Assembly: GCA_032622095.1 (NCBI GenBank)
Contig: CP136065.1
Coordinates: 60,757,094 to 60,821,093 of the forward strand
Length of the DNA stretch: 64,000 nucleotides
Source of the DNA: Siphonodentalium dalli
Lineage: Eukaryota; Mollusca; Scaphopoda; Gadilida; Siphonodentaliidae
Direction of reading: 5' to 3'
The notes under the pieces were generated by a model. That model was not told the origin of the DNA and ran no database searches. It was given only the letters and a program-made list of their open reading frames with translations. Positions 57,594 through 64,000 of this stretch are shown piece after piece; the first letter of the stretch is position 1; every line of letters begins with the position of its first letter. A program made the position numbers and the translations under genes.

Positions 57594-59865
57594 CTAGCCG
57601 ATGAGCCCGACGTTGTCCGGGCTATTCAAAAACCAATTTTCAAGTCGATAGCCCCACCCGTTTCCGAGATCTGGTCTGCGCATGCGCGAAGCTTGCGTCG
57701 CACTGGCTCGGCGACCGGATAAAAATCGTATCCGGTGCAAGATACATTCACATAGCAAATTTCAAGTCGATAGCTCCACCCGTTTCCGAGATCTCGTCTG
57801 CGCATGCGCTGCACGGGCGTCTCACGGGCTCGCTAATACGACAAGGACGACCGCCTGGTCAAACTACATACACGTACCAAGTTTCGTCCCGATCGGTCGT
57901 CCCTTCCTATGAACGACAGCACAACACGCATTTTTAGTTTTTCATGAATTAATTCATGGTACCCGTCCCTCAAAGACTGACCTGATGAAAAATTCCCCTG
58001 TTCCTAGGACATATATGACACAACAACCCATTCTGCCTTTTTAATCGAGATAATTGCATTCGCGTTTCGTTTTGCATCCGTATTTTACGCATGGGTAGCC
58101 GTTTAGCAGCTTCGATTGTAATAAAGAGCGTTAATCCTTAACACCTCCGAATATGGTCAATATAAAGATCGTTAATGCCTTAACCCCCGAAGTGGCGTTT
58201 GCGGTGATTTTGATGATTGGGAGTGGAGAATCGGTGTTCAGAGCTTGTCCAAAATGCGATGCCGACGATCCCCGTGATTTTTTATGGACGACCAGCTGGG
58301 CGCAGCCCAGTCGCGCATATGTTGCGCAACATATGCGCAGGTCGTCCTTATACTAAGTTCGCTTTCGAACATGGGCGCCGCCATCTTGAATTAGGTGCGC
58401 CGCCATCTTGGATTTGAGGGGCCGCCATCTTGAAACGTCATTGCAATTAAATTAAAACTACAAAATGTTACTTTTCATATAGCCAACATAACAGTATTCA
58501 TTGCGTTAAGGCATTACATGGTTTATTCTTTGAACAATAATCATGACTTAAATCATAAATATTGTCGACCGGACTCGGGTTGCTATGCTATTCGGGAAAT
58601 GTCGGAAATTTACGTAAAACTGCAAATTTTCCTTTGCCACCTCTCGAAAACATAATTCATATCGTAAATATCTTGAATGTTTATCATATAACTAAATAAA
58701 CTTTTCTTTAGTTTAGTAAATTAGTAGAAACATGTTCACGTAAACTGTAAGGTTACGTCATATATTGTATCCAAAGCGACGTCATATTGGCACGCGCATT
58801 TTCCCGCGAAAGTTATTGACGTTTTGACAGCGACGCGACATAGCACACAAAGCAGGCATAATGTTGGCACGGTTGGCATTATATTTGATTGAGTTGACGT
58901 TGTTTCATAGTACATGGCTCCGAGTCCGCGCTGGTATGAATGTAGCTCCATGCAATTGTAATCAAACTGATCAAATCCCAACCTATAAAATCACTATATA
59001 CTAATATAGGGCCTATAGGATATAGGATTTGTACAGGTAGGCTACAAACAAAAACATGTTCTTGGAAATTGAATGTTCTTCCTTACTTATATTCTAATGA
59101 TTTGGGTTGTCATTTGAAACAAACAAACAACTCAAATTATGAGGGGGGTAAACCCAAGTTCTCACTCATAAGAACCCCAATTTCCAACCAAGTCCAAGGG
59201 TTGTACGTGGAGGAGAGTACAACTAATATTATATCCAAATTGAGATTGGGCATATGGGTCAGTCGAAAAAATGGCCGGTGGAGCCACGAAGGGCTGAAAG
59301 ATGTGAGTGCAATATGATAATTCTGAGGTAGACCCCATCCCCCTAACACAAGCAACCAACTTCGTGTACGCAATTGGTTATTATATAAGAAATATGTATA
59401 GTTAATTAAATCTTGACGTTCATATAAGTCAACGCAAGGTCGTCCTTTTTTACATGGATTTCAATGCCATAATTTCTTGTTACACTTATATACGAAGTTT
59501 GGTCTTGATCGGTCAACCCGTTTTCGATTCTATAAAGGACATATAGACAGACAGACAGATGTCTTCAAAATATATATGAGACTAGCCGGTGAGCCGGACG
59601 TTGTCCGGGCTATTCAAAAACCAAATTTCAAGTCGATAGCTCTACCCGTTTCCGAGATCTGGTCTGCGCATGCGCGAAGCTGGCGTCGCAAGGACTCGGC
59701 GACCCGATAAAATTCGTATCCGGGGCAAGATACATTCACATACCAAATTTCAAGTCGATAGCTCCACCCGTTTCAGATATCTCGTCTGCGCATGCGCGAA
59801 GCTGGCGTCGCACGGGCTCGGCGACCCGATAAAATTCGTATCCGGGGCAAGATACATTCACATAG
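56845..59865. repeat. 3-kb tandem duplication, second copy (3021 bp)
   Basis: Differs from 53820-56844 by a 1-bp loss (near 58063), a 3-bp loss in the loop of a hairpin (near 58327) and one or two substitutions, as far as read by eye. Confidence 0.95.
57594..59581 (-). mobile_element. Helitron unit C4, long form
   Basis: Duplicate of C2 (1988 bp), including the YY1-like motif cluster at about 58376-58432. Confidence 0.7.
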
Positions 59866-60087
59866 CAAATTTCAAGTCGATAGCTCCACCAGTTTCCGAG
59901 ATCTCGTCTGCGCATGCGCTGCACGGGCGTCGCACGGACTCGCCAATACGACAACGACGACCGCCTGGTCAAACTACACACACGTACCAAGTTTCGTCCC
60001 GATCGGTGGAGAATCGTAGATTTGTATAAATGACGTACATACAGACAAACATACAGACAAACAGAGGTCTTCAAAATATATATGAGA
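59582..60087 (-). mobile_element. Helitron unit C5
   Basis: Short unit: CTAG 59582-59585, three 122-bp-type units, a region ending in TTTCGTCCCGATCGG and a CAGA/CATA microsatellite, then the 5' end at 60087. Confidence 0.8.
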
Positions 60088-60560
60088 CTAGCCGATGAGC
60101 CCGACGTTGTCCGGGCTATTCATCCGGGCTATTCAAAAACCAAATTTCAAGTCGATAGCTCTACCCGTTTCCGAGATCTGGTCTGCGCATGCGCGAAGCT
60201 GGCGACGCACGGGCTCGGCGACCCGATAAAATTCGTATCCGGGGCAAGATACATTCACATAGCAAATTTCAAGTCGATAGCTCCACCCGTTTCCGAGATC
60301 TCGTCTGCGCATGCGCGAAGCTGGCGTCGCACGGGCTCGGCGACCCGATAAAATTCGTATCCGGGGCAAGGTACATTCACATACCAAATTTCAAGTCGAT
60401 AGCTCCACCCGTTTCCGAAATCTCGTCTGCGCATGCGCTTCACGGGCGTCGCACGGGCTCGCCAATACGACAACGACCACCGCATGGTCAAACAACACAC
60501 ACGTACCAAGTTTCGTCCCGATCGGTCGAGAATCGTAGATTTGTATTAATGACAGACAAG

Positions 60561-60592
<32 letters not shown>

Positions 60593-60614
60593 GGTCTTCA
60601 AAATATATATGAGA
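60088..60614 (-). mobile_element. Helitron unit C6
   Basis: CTAG 60088-60091, with a duplicated CATCCGGGCTATTC just inside. 5' end TCTCATATATATTTTGAAGA at 60614, followed on the + strand by T, so the array sits between A and T. Confidence 0.8.
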
Positions 60615-60777
60615 TGATACCGAATTAGTGCGACACTGATTTTGAATAATTTGTGTGAAATATGATTTTGGATTATCCTTCTTTTATCAAATTCACAAAA
60701 CGATAATGGCCATATACCACTATAATAGTGGAATACCACTATAATAGTGAAATTCAGGATGTGCCTGACCTGATTAC

Positions 60778-61287
60778 ATATACCAGTTAAACTGGAACCC
60801 TCTGCTGGTTATTTACTACTTCAAACTGGCGAATTTTCTTTTCTTGGAACAAGGTTAGAGAATTATAGCTATGATATCACTCACTATATGGAAACACAAT
60901 TACTGTTGTTAATGTTAAGTGAAGCCTCATATATACCAAAACCTGACAGGGTCATTCTATTGTTTTAAACTTCCACTGGTAATATAACCATTATTATTCA
61001 TTAAATACAATGAGCGAATATTGATAAAGTAATTCCAAAAAGAAATGCGAAAGTAATTCAATTATATGCTATTTGTGAAGTAATTATAATTACCATTACG
61101 CCATCACTGAACAATTGAATACCATCGGAATACGTGTTGTGCAAACATATGTCCGGATAATATGCCGCTATGCCGAGCTGGTTCGAACTACGAATTATGC
61201 CTGTAACTGGTAACCTCTCTGTATGGACTGTAAATGTGCTTGCTATGGTATTACTTACATATCTCTCTATCTCTCTCTATTACTTAC
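60778..61287. other. P450 intron remainder, no feature seen
   Basis: AT-rich; short CTCTCTAT run at 61259-61280. Confidence 0.5.
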
Positions 61288-61430
61288 ATATCACTGTGAT
61301 TACCCAAACTCGGAATTGGAAGAATTTCTTGCCGTTCACAACGAATCTGTCATTTGGGTTGACCTGGGAGTCAACCTGGATCCCGAATGCCACGGAAGCA
61401 GTCACGTCCATGGTGAAATTACCACATGTA
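61288..61430 (-). CDS. CYP3-like cytochrome P450, E/F-region exon (most 5' exon found)
   Basis: 143 bp, acceptor CTCATTACAG and donor ATAT|GTAAGT (- strand). It enters at phase 2 and leaves at phase 1, exactly completing the first codon of the 48997-49124 exon. It encodes NFTMDVTASVAFGIQVDSQV, NPNDRFVVNGKKFFQF and a short hydrophobic end. The D-V-T-A-S-x-A-F-G motif and the N-P-x-D-x-F...K-K run are typical of CYP3 and thromboxane-synthase-like P450s. With all eight exons the coding sequence is 1000 bp and stays in frame to the stop. Earlier exons (membrane anchor to D-helix) were not found up to 64000. Confidence 0.88.
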
Positions 61431-62847
61431 CTGTAATGAGAAATGATGACAGTTAAATTATACTATGAACTAATTCGATATTAAATCATAAAAATAATTA
61501 TAACTGTGTATTGAATTAGGCCCGCACAATTCTCGGGCATCGGTATAAGTCTTGTTGTTTGTCGCTTTTGTGACAATCCGGCGATCAAAATCGACAGAAA
61601 GAAATACCACGTCATACTAATTAACGAGCAGCATATACCACGACAATAGTTGGCGAAGTCAAAATTGTTCGGGATATCATGTAGACAATGAAAATATTAT
61701 GATTTCCAAATATTGTGCCAATACGTGATACAAACACAGCGACGGACGGAACCACGGACAGAACTTTCAATATAGGGAAGCAGATAATTTCCATTACAGA
61801 GGGGCAACACGATATACAATATACATAGGCGCCCCTGCGACACATCGAGAGACGAAATATGTGGACACAGTGGGAACAGATCAGCACACCTGAAGCTGGG
61901 ACTAGTATACACATATACTAGTCCCAGCCTGAAGCGAAGACCTAATGTGGCGTGATTGCGAAGAAGACGTAGCTATCTGACCAATTTACGGATTAGCTAG
62001 AGTATATGTCGCCGAAAGATGACCATTGGAAGCTAATGTAGCGCGCTGACGAGATGGGAGACCCATAGACGACTTAGAGAATGACGTTCGCCTGATTGCA
62101 CTAGGTACTGATCAGCCATGAAAAATGCCTCAGGCGAGCCGCATCAGAACAACGTATAAAGTTACAAGGTTTTTGGTAGCCATCATCAGTCATCAGCGAT
62201 CAGCGAGCAGTGGTCAACAAACGTCGAGACACTCGAACGACAGCTTTACAGCCAGCGAAATAACTAGAATTACTGCACTGAAAAGATGTATCAACGACGA
62301 AGCGCACTCGATGATAGCAGACGACAGCCCGATGAACGCAACTAGATATCAACCACGCCGACGACAGAAAGACGCACTCAACTTATGAAGTTAAGACCAG
62401 ACCCCGATCCACGCAGACGACAGGAAGACGCACTCAACTTATGAAGACACGAGAAGACCCCGGTTCACGCAGACGACACGAAGACGAACCCAACTAGGAG
62501 AAGCCATACCGACGACCCGAATATATTCTATTGAACTGTTTGTAAATAAACGATCAAATTATTTCAATTGTCTGAACGTTATATGTTCGCCGTCTTGGCA
62601 CAATCTGACAAAGGCACATAATTCGGCCATACATCATTGGACCATGACAAAATTCGAACTTCTCTGTGCTTTCTGATATGTAAACCATATACCAAATATC
62701 AAGATATTTTGTTAAACGTTGTTAAAGTTATCATCCGGACAACCCAACAATTAATAATTTCTAAGTCGGTCGAAAAGGGGCATAACTCCGTAAAATAAAA
62801 TTTGTATCAAGACATTCTGTTGAATATTGCTGAAGTTATATATAATA
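61431..62847. other. No gene recognised; palindrome and short tandem repeat
   Basis: A 14-bp-stem palindrome CTGGGACTAGTATA...TATACTAGTCCCAG is at about 61896-61927. An imperfect ~66-bp repeat containing GACGACAGAAAGACGCACTC is at about 62345-62480. An AATAAA at about 62549 ends this block, which has the look of a retroelement 3' end, but no LTR partner or domain was seen. Confidence 0.4.
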
Positions 62848-63242
62848 CTAGCTGGTGGGCCCGACTTCGTCCGGGCTGTTTCCCCTCTGCTTTCATCCGG
62901 ATCTAACATCGAAATCCGTCGAAAGCCGCGAATTCACTTTGAATTGACCATTTTGAAGGTCAAGGTCAGGCCGGGGTCACGATTTGACCCGTCGAAAACA
63001 CTCCCCGGACACAAGTATCCCTAGGTATCAAATTTCGTCGAAATCCGTCCATTTTACCCGATTTGACCATTTTGAAGGTCAAGGTCAGGCCGGGGTCACG
63101 ATTTGACCCGTCCAAAACACTCCCCGGACAAAAAACACCCATAAGTATCAAATTTTCGAAATTTTTCTTCGAATTTGTCCCGGCCATAGCTAACAGACAA
63201 ACAGACAGACAAACAAACAGAAGTCCCAAAATATATATTAGA
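62848..63242 (-). mobile_element. Non-autonomous Helitron, separate family, 395 bp
   Basis: - strand: 5' TCTAATATATATTTTGGGAC (after A) at 63242, a TGTC/TGTT microsatellite, two ~120-bp tandem units (each with CATTTTGAAGGTCAAGGTCA and GGCCGGGGTCACGATTTGAC), hairpin AGCCCGGACGAAGTCGGGC, and CTAG at 62851-62848 followed by T. The architecture is the same as the 122-bp families although the unit sequence differs. Confidence 0.78.
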
Positions 63243-64000
63243 TTAATTTATTATATTATCCATAAGACAAAATTAGCTGATAAACCTGGTCTTCTGCTCC
63301 TGCTAGATTTTGAAAAGGCATTTGACTCGGTATCATGGAAATTTATAAATAAATGTCTTGACCTTTTTAACTTTGGTGATGACATAAAAAAAATGGATTT
63401 ATACTTTCTACACAAATATCAACTCATCTATTCTGATAAATGGACATATATCTCAGAGTTTTCAACTAAACCGTGGCTGTCGGCAGGGTGACCCAATTTC
63501 GCCTTATATTTTTCTGATATGCGCAGAAATCTTAGCTATCATGATTAAATCTAATAAACGCATCAAAGGTATTAACCTCGGCAATTTTGAATACAAAATC
63601 ACACAGTATGCAGACGACACAACTCTCATCTTAGACGGTAGAGAAGACAGTCTAAGGGAAGTATACAATGTATTAACACTATTCGCAAATTTTTCAGGTT
63701 TGAAAATTAACCCTAGCAAGTGTCAGGCATAGGTTATTATACTGGGCGTAGAGATGGTCTATGCTCAGATCTTGGTATCATATTTGATAGCTCATTTGAT
63801 CTTTTAGGGTTTCATTTTGATACACATCTTGAAAAATGAAAATCAACTACGATACAAAACTTGCTGATGCGAAACGACTGATTGAGGCATGGACACACCG
63901 ATTACTGACACCTATTGGTCGAATAACTGTAATAAAATCATTTATACTCCCAAAATTAACACACCTTTTCGTGTCACTTCCAAATCCCGATAAAACATTT
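63243..64000 (+). pseudogene. L1/Tx1-like LINE reverse transcriptase fragment, runs off the window
   Basis: Motifs in order: LLLLLDFEKAFDSVSWKF (about 63295-63350), a GCRQGDPISP-like stretch split by a frameshift near 63488, AEILAIMIKSNKRIKGINLG, the catalytic QYADD (63605-63619), SGLKINPSKC (63693-63722), and, after further frame changes, LTPIGRITVIKSFILPKLTH (about 63907-63966). The order and spacing are those of L1/Tx1-clade reverse transcriptases. At least three frame breaks make it a dead copy. It continues past 64000. Confidence 0.85.

Larger units (their letters stand above)
53440..60772. mobile_element. MITE split by the Helitron array
   Basis: The left end CAAGTCAGGCACATCCTGAA pairs with the right end rc(CAGGTCAGGCACATCCTGAA). 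Inside, both have a CACTA...TATAGTGGTATATG..CCA block, duplicated on the right. ATTAC lies just outside both ends (53435-53439 and 60773-60777), a candidate 5-bp duplication. Removing the Helitron array (53781-60614) leaves about 500 bp of MITE. Superfamily not assigned. Confidence 0.7.
49125..61287 (-). other. 12.2-kb P450 intron loaded with mobile elements
   Basis: Contains Helitron array B (+ strand), the second piggyBac-like MITE, a 48-bp minisatellite and the MITE that carries the 53.8-60.6 kb Helitron array. Host phases on either side match exactly (T plus TT), so it is treated as one intron despite its size. 50889-51754 holds no recognised gene; a 109-residue frame at 51400-51729 (- strand) has no known domain. 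Confidence 0.75.

Noticed and set aside
61621-61914. 97-residue hydrophobic - strand ORF, considered as the P450 membrane anchor
   Set aside because: No proline-rich hinge or P450 N-terminal motif, and no donor in the required phase.

Overview
The window is animal nuclear DNA: split genes with GT-AG introns, extracellular EGF modules, a metazoan-type microsomal cytochrome P450, and very dense transposable elements. It most resembles a marine invertebrate genome (lophotrochozoan or invertebrate deuterostome). I cannot name the species from the sequence.

Two host genes can be supported. On the + strand, three phase-1 EGF exons (11663-11785, 14844-14960, 17076-17189) are followed by a 1.2-kb terminal exon (26987-28218) encoding an IgGFc-binding-type domain; the 5' end is not recognised. 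On the - strand, eight exons between 61430 and 40955 encode the C-terminal two thirds (332 residues) of a CYP3-like (clan 3) P450. All splice phases agree, and the 5' exons lie beyond the right edge or were not recognised. The two genes are convergent, separated by 28.2-40.9 kb.

The rest is mostly mobile DNA. At 954-7298 is a Polinton/Maverick-derived element with a perfect 6-bp target duplication. It is almost wholly a giant palindrome (arms 2.9 and 2.2 kb, spacer 1.2 kb). The spacer carries a broken zinc-finger/packaging-ATPase gene, and a C2HC zinc-finger gene starts in it and runs into the right arm. The element sits inside a fold-back repeat whose uninterrupted relative, with the unfilled target site, is at 32605-34557. 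Head-to-tail arrays of non-autonomous Helitrons occupy 18346-22545 (- strand), 49485-50888 (+ strand) and 53781-60614 (- strand). The last contains a recent 3.02-kb tandem duplication and lies inside another MITE (53440-60772). Further elements with recognisable target sites are TTAA-flanked MITEs (three kinds, including a piggyBac-like pair with 70-bp cruciform hairpins), a hAT element with an 8-bp duplication, a Tc1/mariner-type MITE, a Harbinger-like element, two more Helitrons and LINE reverse transcriptase remnants.

The P450 introns have collected four minisatellites, a TTAA MITE, two piggyBac-like MITEs and two Helitron arrays. No tRNA, rRNA or CRISPR array was found.
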